The notes: generated by a model not told the origin, from the letters alone. Shown: positions 1-10,823, numbered from the stretch's first letter. The stretch is 64,000 nt of DNA from an archaeon (GCA_029258825.1 JAPDKA010000001.1:141002-205001), one strand, 5' to 3'. A program made the numbers and translations.

Positions 1-364
1 AGATAGGTAAAAATAAATTGTAATGTAATTCTATCGCGATGCTTTACCATCATTTTGTTTATTTAACACCTCTTTTCTTTACAAATCAAAAAAATTGAAA
101 TTTAAAAAACTTACTCAGTTCTCAACTTTCAGGAGTGCTAGACAACATGCAAAAACAAACATGCAAGAACACAGCGCTAAACAACAAAGCACAACAATGC
201 AAACATTTAAAAAGCACCATACCTTAACTAAAAAATGATGACATTTTACAGTGACTAAAATTTATACTAACTAATAAGTGACGATAAAACCGAAAGATTT
301 ATAAAGTGTTATAACTTAATGATAATAACAAAAATAAACTAAATTAAATCAACCAAAAAACAAA

Positions 365-1603
365 ATGAAAAAGCTAACTTTTGTTTTTATGGCAGCTTTG
401 TTTTTGCTTGCTGTAGTTGCAGGGACTGCAAAAGCAGTAGATGACATTGAAGAGATGTATGTATACTTGAACGGCCATTATGTAAGTGAAGACATGAAGT
501 TCAGTGTTGAAAGGGGTGATGTACTTGGAATAAGAGTATTATTTACAACAGGATCGTTCTGGGGTGAAAAGAATGATATAAGAGTGAAAGCTTGGATTGA
601 TGGTTACAGAGATGAAATAAGTGCTGAAACAGAAAGGTTTGATATATATGGCAGCACAACATACAGCAAATACCTAAGCTTAAGAATACCTGACGACATT
701 GATAAAGGAACATACACACTTTATGTATTAATTACAGGTAAAAAAGAGCTAAGCGGTGATAAAGAGAAGAGATTAACACTAAAAATACAAAGAACAAGTT
801 ATGAGTTGGATGTACTTTCAGTTGACCTAGCATTGCCAGCAACAGTAAATGCTGGTGAAGCAATAACAGCTGACGTCGTAGTGAAAAATACTGGCAGCCA
901 AAAGATAGATGATATCTTTGTTGAAGCTGCAATACCTGAACTTGGATTAAGCAAAAGAATTTACATTGGTGACTTATATCCTAACGACTATATTGAAGAG
1001 GGTGAAAGAGACACAAAGAAAGTGACAGTAACATTCACAATACCAGAAAGTGCTGAAACAGGAACATACACATTTTACGTCAAAGCATATGATGAAGATG
1101 CAAGTGCAGAAGCTGAAGAATACTTCAATGTAGTTGGCAAGCAAGTAAAAGAAGAAGTGCAATTCGTTGCAGAAGACTACAGCAAAGATGTAAAGGCTGG
1201 CGAAACAGTAACATACAAATTAATTGTAGCAAATACAGGAGAAGAAACAAAACCATACACAATTGAGGTTGAAGGTACAAGAGGATGGGCAACAGTGAAT
1301 GTCGAGCCAAAAACATTCATATTGGCTAAAGACGGAATACAAACAATAACATTAACATTGAATATTGATGCAGATGCAGTAAATGCAGAACATGTATTTG
1401 CAGTTAAGCTAACAAGTGACGGAGAAGTGCTAAAAACAATAAACCTTGCTGCAAACATTGAAAGTGAAAAACCAAAAACAACAGAGCTCGGCTTGTGGTT
1501 AGCTGTAATCATACTTGCAATCGCAGTAATCGTACTTGCAGTAGTACTAGCAACAACTCAAAAAGGCAAAGCTGAAGAGAAACCTGAAGAGGTTTACTAC
1601 TAA
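365..1603 (+). CDS. Secreted, membrane-anchored surface protein with CARDB/NEW3-like beta domains (COG1470-like)
   Basis: N-terminal signal peptide, repeated 'AGETVTYKLIVANTGEETKPYTIEVEG'-type Ig-like segments, C-terminal TM helix followed by charged tail. Confidence 0.7.
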   Translation: MKKLTFVFMAALFLLAVVAGTAKAVDDIEEMYVYLNGHYVSEDMKFSVERGDVLGIRVLFTTGSFWGEKNDIRVKAWIDGYRDEISAETERFDIYGSTTYSKYLSLRIPDDIDKGTYTLYVLITGKKELSGDKEKRLTLKIQRTSYELDVLSVDLALPATVNAGEAITADVVVKNTGSQKIDDIFVEAAIPELGLSKRIYIGDLYPNDYIEEGERDTKKVTVTFTIPESAETGTYTFYVKAYDEDASAEAEEYFNVVGKQVKEEVQFVAEDYSKDVKAGETVTYKLIVANTGEETKPYTIEVEGTRGWATVNVEPKTFILAKDGIQTITLTLNIDADAVNAEHVFAVKLTSDGEVLKTINLAANIESEKPKTTELGLWLAVIILAIAVIVLAVVLATTQKGKAEEKPEEVYY

Positions 1604-1608
1604 GCTTA

Positions 1609-1690
1609 GTTTTTGTTGTTTTTTGCTTTTTTATTTTTTATTTTTTTCTTGCTTTTGTTTTTTGTTTTGTTGTTGCATTTTTTACTGCTT
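1609..1690 (+). terminator. Poly-T-rich archaeal terminator downstream of surface-protein gene
   Basis: About 80 nt of repeated T runs immediately after the stop codon. Confidence 0.55.
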
Positions 1691-1836
1691 TTGCCATTTT
1701 AAAATTAGAAAAATATGAATAAATTTATTATCGTAAAGTTTATATATCAAGTTAAGCTTTTTAAGTGATAACAACCTCTAATAAACTTTGCAAGAGTTAT
1801 GATAAAAACAAAAAAACTAAACAAAATAAAATAAAA

Positions 1837-3948
1837 ATGGTATCAAAAAATATAGCAATAGTTTTGAGCTTATTTGTTTTTCTGTTAACGCTGAATACAG
1901 TGAGTGCTTTTGATGTAGAAACAAACATAGTAACAAATGCTGTATGCCCATCTGAGACAATAATTATCGAGGATGTTGTGAAGGCAACAACAAGTAGCAG
2001 TTTTGAAGTAATGCTAAGCGGTAATACAGATTTCGTTACAGTAATGCCACTAAGCTTTACACTTGATGCAGGCGAACAAAAAAGCATATACAGTTATATA
2101 ACACCACCAAGCAATGCATTGCCTGGCTTATACAGCTTTAGTTTGATAATAAAGAATGGGCAAGAACAAAAAACAATAACACATGAATTTATTGTAGAAA
2201 ACTGTAATGAATTAAGCTTAACATTACAAAATGCAGAAACATGTGCATGCGACACTGTACAGCTTGAAGCAGAAATAACAAACAATGGTGTATATGAACA
2301 AACTTATGCAATAAAAGCATACCCGAGCATAGCAACGCCAAATGTTGATAAAATAACATTAAAGCCAGGCCAAACAGAAACATTCTATGTCAGCGTTAAA
2401 GTGCCATGCACTGCAAAAAACAACATAAAAGTAACAGTACAAGCAGAATCGCTACAAACATACGCAACAGCCAAAGCAGTAGCCACAATAAATGTGAAGC
2501 AATGTTATGGTTACAATGTTGAGCTGCAACAAGACAGCTTTAGCATTTGTGATGGTGAAACACTAACAATACCTGTAACAATAACCAACCTTGCGGAACA
2601 GCCAAACTACTATGAATTGTTGCTTACTGGTTATAAGCATGCAAGCTTGAGCATTAGCGAGTTAAGTATCGATGCTGGACAAACGAGGCAGTTCAACATA
2701 AATGTAATGCCACCATATCTTGAAGAAGGCAACTACACACTAAAGTTGCAGGTGTTAAGCGATAAAGGCAACATAATGACAACAAAGAATATAGCATTAA
2801 CCATAAGAAAATGCCATAGCATAGCAATAGATATGCCAACAACGAGCGATGTGTTATGCAATGCTTTAACTAACACTTACGCAATTTATGTAACCAACAC
2901 AGGAGAAAAGCCGGCAACTATAAGTTTAAGCACAGACGGCGTCAATTTTGCAACACTTAGCAATTATTCATTACAACTAGATGCCGGAATGCAGCAAGCA
3001 GTAACACTAACAGTAAGTCCCCCTTATGAAACAAAACCAGGCACATACAACATAAAGATAAAAGCAAGAGATACAGTAAGTAATGCACAAGCCACAGCAA
3101 CATTACAGCTCGAAACAAAAAGCATAGAGCAATGTTACATGCCACGCATTTACACAAATACAGACACCATAGATATAGAACAAGATAAAACAGCAACAAT
3201 AATGTTTACTGTAGAAAACACAGGCAGCAATACAGCAAGCTATGATATTAGCATAGAAGGGACTGCAACAAGATTTGCTAGTTTAGTGCCGACATTAATA
3301 ACACTTAAACCAAGACAAGCAGAGGTTGTTTATGTTTATGTAGCACCAAGTATATTCACACCAGTTGGCAGTTACACATTAACGTTGAATGTACGTTATA
3401 ACAAAACAGCAATGATCGCAAGTAAAACAGTAAATATCAATGTAAAGCCAAAAAGTAAAAAGCAACAAGAGCAAGAAATTCAAACAATCGAAGAAGTAAC
3501 AGAGACCAATCAAACAGTATCAATATGGCAAAAGATAAAGAACGCATTTGCAAGATTTTTTTCAAGATTTAAAATAAAAAAGCATGAAGAAAACGAAATA
3601 GAAGAGCTACTAAGTGAGATGGAATCTGAACTAAATCAACCAACTGTAACGAGCGATGTGGTAAGTATTGAAGAAAATGAAGAAAGTAACAGCAATGCTG
3701 ATGTTGAAGCTGCTGAACAGCTCTTGCCAGAAGCCGGGCAGCAAGAAGCACAAGTTGCACAGCAAGAAGCAAGCGATATAGACGAATTGCTCAGCGAGCT
3801 TGAAACAACACAAGAAAGCAGTACAAATTGGGAAAACATAATGAAGCAATATAAGTGGTACTTTGTTGGCATTCTAGCAGCAATCATCATTGCAGTAATA
3901 CTAACAGCCACAAATAGCTGGAAGAAAATAGCAAAATTTTTTGAATAA
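1837..3948 (+). CDS. Large secreted membrane protein with repeated NEW3/COG1470-like domains
   Basis: Signal peptide from MVSKNIAIV (in-frame ATG at 1837 preferred over ORF start 1765), repeated 'N-Cys ... TITNLAEQPNYYELLLTG' modules, C-terminal TM. Confidence 0.65.
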   Translation: MVSKNIAIVLSLFVFLLTLNTVSAFDVETNIVTNAVCPSETIIIEDVVKATTSSSFEVMLSGNTDFVTVMPLSFTLDAGEQKSIYSYITPPSNALPGLYSFSLIIKNGQEQKTITHEFIVENCNELSLTLQNAETCACDTVQLEAEITNNGVYEQTYAIKAYPSIATPNVDKITLKPGQTETFYVSVKVPCTAKNNIKVTVQAESLQTYATAKAVATINVKQCYGYNVELQQDSFSICDGETLTIPVTITNLAEQPNYYELLLTGYKHASLSISELSIDAGQTRQFNINVMPPYLEEGNYTLKLQVLSDKGNIMTTKNIALTIRKCHSIAIDMPTTSDVLCNALTNTYAIYVTNTGEKPATISLSTDGVNFATLSNYSLQLDAGMQQAVTLTVSPPYETKPGTYNIKIKARDTVSNAQATATLQLETKSIEQCYMPRIYTNTDTIDIEQDKTATIMFTVENTGSNTASYDISIEGTATRFASLVPTLITLKPRQAEVVYVYVAPSIFTPVGSYTLTLNVRYNKTAMIASKTVNINVKPKSKKQQEQEIQTIEEVTETNQTVSIWQKIKNAFARFFSRFKIKKHEENEIEELLSEMESELNQPTVTSDVVSIEENEESNSNADVEAAEQLLPEAGQQEAQVAQQEASDIDELLSELETTQESSTNWENIMKQYKWYFVGILAAIIIAVILTATNSWKKIAKFFE

Positions 3949-4052
3949 TTTTTTCTTTTTATTTTTATTTGAAAATCTTGCTACAAACCCTGCTATGCTT
4001 AACAAAACAACATCTTAACAAGTTTTATAAATGTTGTTAGCTTATTTGTGTT

Positions 4053-4970
4053 ATGTACAAAAAAGAGGTGTATTGGCCAAGAGTAATAAAGATACCAAAA
4101 CAAGAAGGCAAGTTGAATGAAGAAGAAAAATTACAGCACGAAATAGAACAATATATACATAAAGTTAAGCCGTTCGAAAAGCAAGAAATGCTTTATAGTG
4201 TTTATCTTAACAACATCAATTATGCAAAAACAATAAGGCAAAAACAATTGTTGTTTAGCATCATCAAAGCAATGAACCTGATTGATCGCAAGCATTTTGT
4301 TTTGCCTCAGATGAAAGACGTATGCTACAATGACATAGCATTACCTTTATGTGCAGGACAGACAATAAGCCAACCGACAACAGTTGCAAGAATGATTCTG
4401 CTTTTTGAACACGAATTTAGCAAACAATCACTAAACAAAGCAAAATGCGAAATAAATAGTGTGCTTGAGGTAGGCACTGGCAGTGGGTGGAATATCGCTT
4501 TGATAGCTTGCATTTTTGATCACTTGCAAAAGCAAAAGGCAAAACAAAATGATAGGCAAAAAAGCAAAGCAGGAAGTAAAAGCTTCACAAGTGTGGAAAT
4601 TATAAAAGAAATAGCAGAACTTGCAAAATCGAACATAGCAAGAATACAGAAAAAATTAAGCAAAAGTAAAAAACAAAAACAGATTGCTGGTGCATTACGC
4701 AAGATCAAAATCATAAATGCTGATGCTTTTGATAAAAACACTTCTGTCTGGGCAAGCAACTATGATAGAATTATGTTTACTGCAGGGATACACAACAAGC
4801 AAATTGAAGCAAAAGCAAAAGAAATGGCAAAAAGATTGCTTAATGATGGTGGTATTGCCATATGCCCGCACACTTATGGGCCGCTTAAAATATGGATAAA
4901 ACATAACAACAAATTGTTTGAAGAAACTACAGCTGATGAATATATGTTTGTTCCACTTGTTAAAGTGTAA
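4053..4970 (+). CDS. Protein-L-isoaspartate O-methyltransferase-like protein
   Basis: GQTISQPTTVARM and VLEVGTGSGWNIALIA motifs typical of the PCMT family. Confidence 0.7.
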   Translation: MYKKEVYWPRVIKIPKQEGKLNEEEKLQHEIEQYIHKVKPFEKQEMLYSVYLNNINYAKTIRQKQLLFSIIKAMNLIDRKHFVLPQMKDVCYNDIALPLCAGQTISQPTTVARMILLFEHEFSKQSLNKAKCEINSVLEVGTGSGWNIALIACIFDHLQKQKAKQNDRQKSKAGSKSFTSVEIIKEIAELAKSNIARIQKKLSKSKKQKQIAGALRKIKIINADAFDKNTSVWASNYDRIMFTAGIHNKQIEAKAKEMAKRLLNDGGIAICPHTYGPLKIWIKHNNKLFEETTADEYMFVPLVKV

Positions 4971-5010
4971 AAGATTATTTAAAAATGAAAGTAAGTTGAT
5001 TATTATAATT

Positions 5011-5982
5011 TCATAAAATAGGGATAAATCTGCTGATTGGTTCTTCATGAATTATGAAGTAATCATAAGTTCTAATCGTGTTTCTAAAATTTTTCCTTAA
5101 TTGTTCAATAATTGAAAAAAATTCTTCTCTTGTTTTTGTTAGAATTTCAAATTCTAGATCTGGCTTGCCTATGGGTTTGGTTATATAAATACAATTTGGG
5201 ATGGACTTTAAGGCTGTAATGAGGTTATCAAAGTTATCTTTTGTTAGGTTTTGAAGATAAAGTAAAACCTTAATATTTGAATAACCAAATTTTTTATAAT
5301 CAATCAATGTCCTAAACCCTACTATTATTTTTTTCTTAACCAAATTTTTTATCCTGTAACTTACCGCCCTGCCTGAAAGACCGAGCTCTTTACTCAGATT
5401 TTCATAACTCATTCTTGCATTTTTGGTTAAAAGCACAAGCAGTTTTTTGTCAACATCATCTAATTCATAAGTTTCAATTTTTCCACCTGTTTTAAATTCT
5501 TGAAAGTTTCGTTTTAATAAAAATCTGTAAGGAAATTGCCATAAGTGTAAACCTATCGAAACTTCTTTTTCTAAGATGTATTTCCCATATTTGAATACAA
5601 AATCGTCAATAAATTCCTCAAATTCTATCATGTTTCTTGCCCAATATCCCACTACTAGATCCCAAGAACCATAAAGAATGCCTAAATATGCTATTTTAGG
5701 ATTCTCTTTAAGATATTTTAACATTTTTTCCTCGATTTCCTTTGTTATATTTTGAAATTTCAAGAGTAATCTGCAATAATAATAGCCGAGTTTTGCTGAA
5801 TTTATAATGGCATAATACTGCTTTATTATCCCTTCCTTCTCGAGTTTTCTAATTCTGTAAAGAGCTACTTCTTTAGAAATTCTAACTTTTTTAGCTATTT
5901 TTGAAATAGGTTGTCTCGCATTGAAATCTAGTTCTGTGAGTATTTTTCTATCTTTTAAATCTAGTTTTCTTTTTTCATGCAT
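5011..5982 (-). CDS. Lrp/AsnC-family regulator with two tandem HTH units
   Basis: LDLKDRKILTELDFNARQPISKIAKKVRIS and LDDVDKKLLVLLTKNARMSYENLSKELGLS: two Lrp-type winged HTHs, each followed by a RAM-like region. Confidence 0.75.
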   Translation of the reverse strand: MHEKRKLDLKDRKILTELDFNARQPISKIAKKVRISKEVALYRIRKLEKEGIIKQYYAIINSAKLGYYYCRLLLKFQNITKEIEEKMLKYLKENPKIAYLGILYGSWDLVVGYWARNMIEFEEFIDDFVFKYGKYILEKEVSIGLHLWQFPYRFLLKRNFQEFKTGGKIETYELDDVDKKLLVLLTKNARMSYENLSKELGLSGRAVSYRIKNLVKKKIIVGFRTLIDYKKFGYSNIKVLLYLQNLTKDNFDNLITALKSIPNCIYITKPIGKPDLEFEILTKTREEFFSIIEQLRKNFRNTIRTYDYFIIHEEPISRFIPIL

Positions 5983-6106
5983 GTTTAATCTTCAGAAAAA
6001 ATGATATTTAAATTTTTCTATTCGTGAAAATTTTTTAAAATAAATTTTATAAATTTTCGCTGCTAATTATTACCATAGCTAAGTAGTAAAAATTCAAAAT
6101 ATAAAA

Positions 6107-7126
6107 ATGAATGCCAATGAATATTTCAAAATAATGGAAGAAACTGGAAAAGCTACATATAGAAGAATAGAAGATTATCTAGATAGAGATATAAAAGAAG
6201 AAGGGTTAAGAAAATTTATTGAAAATTTTATTGATGGTAGATTGCAAAACAAAAGAAGGTTAAGGTCTTTGCTTGTAAGAGGAGTTTATAATGCAGTAAC
6301 AAGGGATGATGAAGAAAGAAATAAATGGAAGGAAAAGATATTAGATGTTTGTGCAGCATTTGAACTTTGGTGTATAGCAGATTACTTAACTAATGATGTT
6401 TTTGATGACAAACTTGATAAATGTAAAAACAACATAGATAGAGATCCTAACTTGTTTTATATTGCTTCTACTGTAGTTAGAGAGATAGCAGAAAATGCTT
6501 TAAGAGATGCTGCAAGAAAATTAAGGCCAGAAAAGGAAAAAGAGGTAATTGGGTTGTTCAGTAAACTCGTAGATTTTGCTTATCATCATCAATGGGCTGA
6601 TTATACAATGAAATACAAAGGAGAAACACCAAAAGAGCTGGAAACAAAGTTAGATGAAATATTCAAAAAAAGATATGTAGATTATGAAGCAGGAAATTGC
6701 TTTGGAAAAATGTGTGAGATTGCAGCAATATTGTTTGGAGCTAATGAAAATGAAAGAAAAGCACTTGCAGAATATGGAGATTCCTTTTCAATCTCTCTAC
6801 AAATAGTGAATGATATTGCAGATATCGCTACTGGAGGCTATGATTTAAAAAACAAACTCCTAACATATCCTTTGGTTTTAACAATGGTAAGAACAGGAAA
6901 GAATGTTTATGGAATGAATGAAGAAGAGGTGAGGAAACTTTTTGTTTTATCTGGAGTGTTCGAGGAGTGCAGGAAAATAGCAGTTGAAATAGTAAGAAAA
7001 GCAAGGAAAAAGCTGCATATTTTTGAGAAGGAGAAAAGAGAACTACTTTCAACAATGTGGGTCTTTGCTTGGACAAATAAGTATTACCAAATCCTAAATA
7101 AAATAAAAAACCAAGAAAATGGCTGA
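6107..7126 (+). CDS. Polyprenyl synthetase-like protein (divergent Asp-rich motifs)
   Basis: NDVFDD (first motif position) and GDSFSISLQIVNDIAD (second motif position), all-alpha. Confidence 0.6.
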   Translation: MNANEYFKIMEETGKATYRRIEDYLDRDIKEEGLRKFIENFIDGRLQNKRRLRSLLVRGVYNAVTRDDEERNKWKEKILDVCAAFELWCIADYLTNDVFDDKLDKCKNNIDRDPNLFYIASTVVREIAENALRDAARKLRPEKEKEVIGLFSKLVDFAYHHQWADYTMKYKGETPKELETKLDEIFKKRYVDYEAGNCFGKMCEIAAILFGANENERKALAEYGDSFSISLQIVNDIADIATGGYDLKNKLLTYPLVLTMVRTGKNVYGMNEEEVRKLFVLSGVFEECRKIAVEIVRKARKKLHIFEKEKRELLSTMWVFAWTNKYYQILNKIKNQENG

Positions 7127-7920
7127 ATGGTTTAAAGAATATTTTGGTTTGCAGTATATTATAGGGGATAACACAAAAGCTTTTGGATTTAATAGTTTGG
7201 AAGATAGGGTAGAGTATGAAGTAAACCAGATTATAGAGCTTGGAGAAGTACGATGGTATGAAAATTTTAGATGTTCCTTGTAGTTATGGAAAACATGTAA
7301 TAATGCTTGCCTCCAAGCATAATTGCGATATTTTTGGTATTGACATAAACCACATAGAGATTGATGTAGCAAGATATAGGGCTGAACATGAACTTGACGT
7401 TAATGAAAAACCACTAAAACTAAAGAAAAAGCCAAAATTTATGGCTGCTGACATGAGAAATTTTTCTGACATACTTAATAATTTTGATTTAATCTATAAT
7501 TGGTTCTGGAGTTTTGGTTATTTTGGTGATGAAGAAGATAAAAAAGTTTTAAAAGAGTTTTATAATGCTCTGAAGCCAAATGGCATTTTACTAATCCATA
7601 CAATCACAAAAGAAAATATTATGCCAGATTATATTACAGATTGGAAAAGAGAGATTTTGCCATTAAAAATTAAGGGAAAAGGGTATCCTGGAGGAATCTT
7701 ACATTTTACAAAGGTTTTCAATCCAGAAAAGAGCACATTGCATACAACATGGATAGTAATGCTAAATAATGGAATAATATTACCAGAACATCCTGTAGTT
7801 TCATCTGTCAGGATGTATAGCATAGATGAATACATCAGTATGCTAAAACAAACAGGATTCAGAAAAATCGAAGTTCATGATAGTTATTATCCAATAACAA
7901 TTTTTAAAGCAAGAAAATAA
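7119..7920 (+). pseudogene. Class I SAM-dependent methyltransferase, apparent single-nucleotide frameshift
   Basis: Frame from ATG 7119 encodes MAEWFKEYFGLQYIIGDN...EVNQIIEL; the rest (EKYDGMKILDVPCSYGKHV...) continues one frame over from about 7242. Confidence 0.6.
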
Positions 7921-7930
7921 CACAAACAAA

Positions 7931-8545
7931 ATGAAACAAAACAATTTCCAAATAAAAGGGTTATACGGAATAACATATCCTTATCCAGGAATCTCTATTT
8001 TAAAATCGATTGAAATAATGATCAAAAAAGGAGCAAGATTTATTCAGTTAAGAGAAAAACAATTAAGTGATAGAAAGTATTTGGAGCTGGCTAAAAAAGC
8101 TTTGAAGATTTGCAAAAAACATGGAGTTCAGTTAATAATAAATGATAGAGTTGGCGTGGCATTAACTTTGAATTTACCCATTCATGTAGGAAAAGACGAC
8201 TTAGGAGTTAAAGAAATAAAAAAAATTAAAAATATAAAAGTAGGATACAGCATAGCAAAGTTTGACGATATAAAAACAGAAGATGCAAAACATGCAGATT
8301 ATTATGGGGTTGGCTCAATATTTTATTCTGCTCTTAAACCATCAAAAAATTATTTTGGAATAGATGGATTAAAAAAATTAAAAAAAGTAACTAAGAAGCC
8401 TATAGTAGCAATCGGCGGCTTTAACGAAAAAAATATAGACTCTGTTTTAAAACTAAAGCCAGATGCTGTTGGTATTATGTTTTACAAGTTTATCGAATTT
8501 CCGATATTAATAAAGAAAATAAAAGATTTTTATGAAGCAAAATGA
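7931..8545 (+). CDS. thiE: Thiamine-phosphate synthase
   Basis: RFIQLREKQLSDRKYLELAKKAL, LIINDRVGVAL, HVGKDDL, VGIMFYKF. Confidence 0.85.
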   Translation: MKQNNFQIKGLYGITYPYPGISILKSIEIMIKKGARFIQLREKQLSDRKYLELAKKALKICKKHGVQLIINDRVGVALTLNLPIHVGKDDLGVKEIKKIKNIKVGYSIAKFDDIKTEDAKHADYYGVGSIFYSALKPSKNYFGIDGLKKLKKVTKKPIVAIGGFNEKNIDSVLKLKPDAVGIMFYKFIEFPILIKKIKDFYEAK

Positions 8546-9936
8546 CAACACAACTTGAAAAGGCTAAAAAAGGAATAATAACTAAAGAAATTAAAAAAGC
8601 TGCAAGTAATGAAGAGATCGAATTTTATGAAACATCGTGGACAAAGGATAAAAATGAGTATGTGGCTTATCTTATTAAAAATGGTTGGAGTGTAATTCCA
8701 GCAAACAAAGAGCATATAAAAAAAGGATTAGAACCTATTGTTATAGGGGATAAGCATTCTGTCTATATTGTAGGTTACAGTGAGGAGCAAATCGTTAAAA
8801 ACATTTTGGATGGCTATGATATGGTTAGAGAAGGAGCTATAACAACAAAGATAAATGCAAATATTGGAATAAGTCCTGAGGCAAGCTGCCTTGAAGAAGA
8901 AATAAAGAAAATGGAAACTGCAATTAAAGCAGGAGCAGACACAATTATGGATTTAAGTGTTCATAATGATCCACACTTAATAGATCACATAAGAAAAGAA
9001 CTAATACAAAGATGTAAAAAACCTTTTGGAACTGTACCAATATATCAGGCATATATAGAAGCACAAAATAAGGGAGAAGATTTGAATATAAAGAATTACC
9101 TAAAAGTTTTCGAGAAGCATGCAAAAGATGGTGTTGATTTTACAACAGTTCATGCAGGAATAACAAGAAAAAGTTTGGGCTTGCTTAGAAGAAGGCTTAT
9201 GCCTACTGTAAGCAGAGGAGGTGGCTTTATTTTAGAGTTTATGAAAAAAACGGGAAAGGAAAATTTTCTTTATGCGTATTTCGATGAAATTTTAGAAATA
9301 GCAAAGGAATATGATGTTACTTTAAGTTTGGGGGATGCTTTAAGACCTGGCTGTCTACAAGATGAAACAGATGAAGCTCAACTTTATGAATTAGAAATTC
9401 TTGGAGAGCTTGTAGAGAGAGCAAGAGAAAAAGGTGTCCAAGTAATGATAGAAGGGCCGGGCCATATTCCATTAAATAAAATACCCAAAAATATCTTACT
9501 TGAAAAATCGCTTTGTAAAGCTCCTTTTTACGTTTTAGGGCCTTTAGGAATAGATAATGCTGCTCCATTTGACCATATAGCTTCCGCAATAGGGGGTGCT
9601 TTAGCAGCTTACTGGGGAGCAGACTTTTTATGCTATGTTACTCCAGCAGAACATATAGGTTTGCCAAAATTAGAAGAAGTGAAACAAGGTGTTATAGCAG
9701 CAAAGATTGCTGCAAGTATAGCAGATTACGCTTTAGGCAATAAAAAAGTTGTAAAACAAAGTAATGAAATGTCTATAGCAAGAGCACAATTTAATTGGTC
9801 AAAAATGGCAGAGCTTTCTTTATTTCCGGAAGAATTCAAGAAAAGATTAAAAAAAGAAAAAACAAAAACCCCTCACCCTTGCAGTATGTGTAAACATTAT
9901 TGTCCTTTAAAAAGAAAAGATCTTTTGGAAGAATAG
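8542..9936 (+). CDS. thiC: Phosphomethylpyrimidine synthase
   Basis: Radical-SAM C-terminal CSMCKHYC; TVHAGI, SRGGGF, EGPGHIPLNKI; ATGA overlap with thiE. Confidence 0.92.
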   Translation: MTTQLEKAKKGIITKEIKKAASNEEIEFYETSWTKDKNEYVAYLIKNGWSVIPANKEHIKKGLEPIVIGDKHSVYIVGYSEEQIVKNILDGYDMVREGAITTKINANIGISPEASCLEEEIKKMETAIKAGADTIMDLSVHNDPHLIDHIRKELIQRCKKPFGTVPIYQAYIEAQNKGEDLNIKNYLKVFEKHAKDGVDFTTVHAGITRKSLGLLRRRLMPTVSRGGGFILEFMKKTGKENFLYAYFDEILEIAKEYDVTLSLGDALRPGCLQDETDEAQLYELEILGELVERAREKGVQVMIEGPGHIPLNKIPKNILLEKSLCKAPFYVLGPLGIDNAAPFDHIASAIGGALAAYWGADFLCYVTPAEHIGLPKLEEVKQGVIAAKIAASIADYALGNKKVVKQSNEMSIARAQFNWSKMAELSLFPEEFKKRLKKEKTKTPHPCSMCKHYCPLKRKDLLEE

Positions 9937-10040
9937 GCAAATCTCATGTTTTCAGAGTTTACAGAAAGGAAAAATAAAATCTTATAGGTTGTGAAAAAAC
10001 CTTGACTTTCTTACAAAGAAAAATGTTTAATTTGATTAGA

Positions 10041-10742
10041 TTAATTCTGCTTAACATTAAGCAGCTCCCTCGCAACTTTTCTTGCATATTTGTTTGCCAT
10101 CACTAAAGGCATTGGTAGTTTATATGGGCTAACAGTAAGTTTCTTAACAAGTTTAACTGCTGTAGCAAGGCTTATCTTGTGGCCTACGCTTACGATTACA
10201 GCCTTGCTTTGTGGTTTTGTTTGCACCAATTTTGCAATTAGTTTTTCCTTGCCGCTTGCATCAAACATATAAACATTATCATCTTGCACTTTACAGTTAT
10301 CAAGCAATGAAGTTGCCACGCCAACAACAGCGTTATCTATTGCCAAACCAAGATGACTTGCAAGACCTAATTTTCTAGGATGCAATTGTCCATGCGCTTT
10401 AATAAATACAACATCAGGCTTCGTTTGAAGTTTGTTATAACAATCCAAGATTAGTTTTAGTTCTCTATAAGCTCTAAAACCTGGAATGTAAGGCAATGCG
10501 GGCTTTCCAACAGAAAATTTCTGTTCAACGAGTTGAAAAGAATCATCAATAACAACAATGCCAACAACAATCTGCCTAGCTAAATTTTCTATACCAACCC
10601 CAGCAAATAACTCAGCAGCATCAAAGTTAACACTATCTTTAGCAACAACAAGTTTAGCTAGCCTTCTCTGTTCTGCTTTAAATTCTTCAATGGGCAGACC
10701 TCTTTTTATTGCTTCTTGCTCTAGCATAACAATATAAAACAA
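10041..10742 (-). CDS. Endonuclease V family protein
   Basis: ALPYIPGFRAYRE, HGQLHPRKLGLASHLGL, VGVATSLL, VSVGHKISL motifs; two catalytic Asp positions appear substituted. Confidence 0.8.
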   Translation of the reverse strand: MFYIVMLEQEAIKRGLPIEEFKAEQRRLAKLVVAKDSVNFDAAELFAGVGIENLARQIVVGIVVIDDSFQLVEQKFSVGKPALPYIPGFRAYRELKLILDCYNKLQTKPDVVFIKAHGQLHPRKLGLASHLGLAIDNAVVGVATSLLDNCKVQDDNVYMFDASGKEKLIAKLVQTKPQSKAVIVSVGHKISLATAVKLVKKLTVSPYKLPMPLVMANKYARKVARELLNVKQN

Positions 10743-10823
10743 AAATCCTTTTTAAAACTTTCGTTTTTGTTGTTACTTTTAGATAGATAAAGATTGAACC
10801 TAATTAAACTGTCTATTATAAAA

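Noticed and set aside
5011-5982. Fusion or assembly artifact of two Lrp genes
   Set aside because: A single intact frame with two complete HTH+RAM-like units; tandem Lrp-like architectures are plausible in archaea, and no frame disruption is seen.
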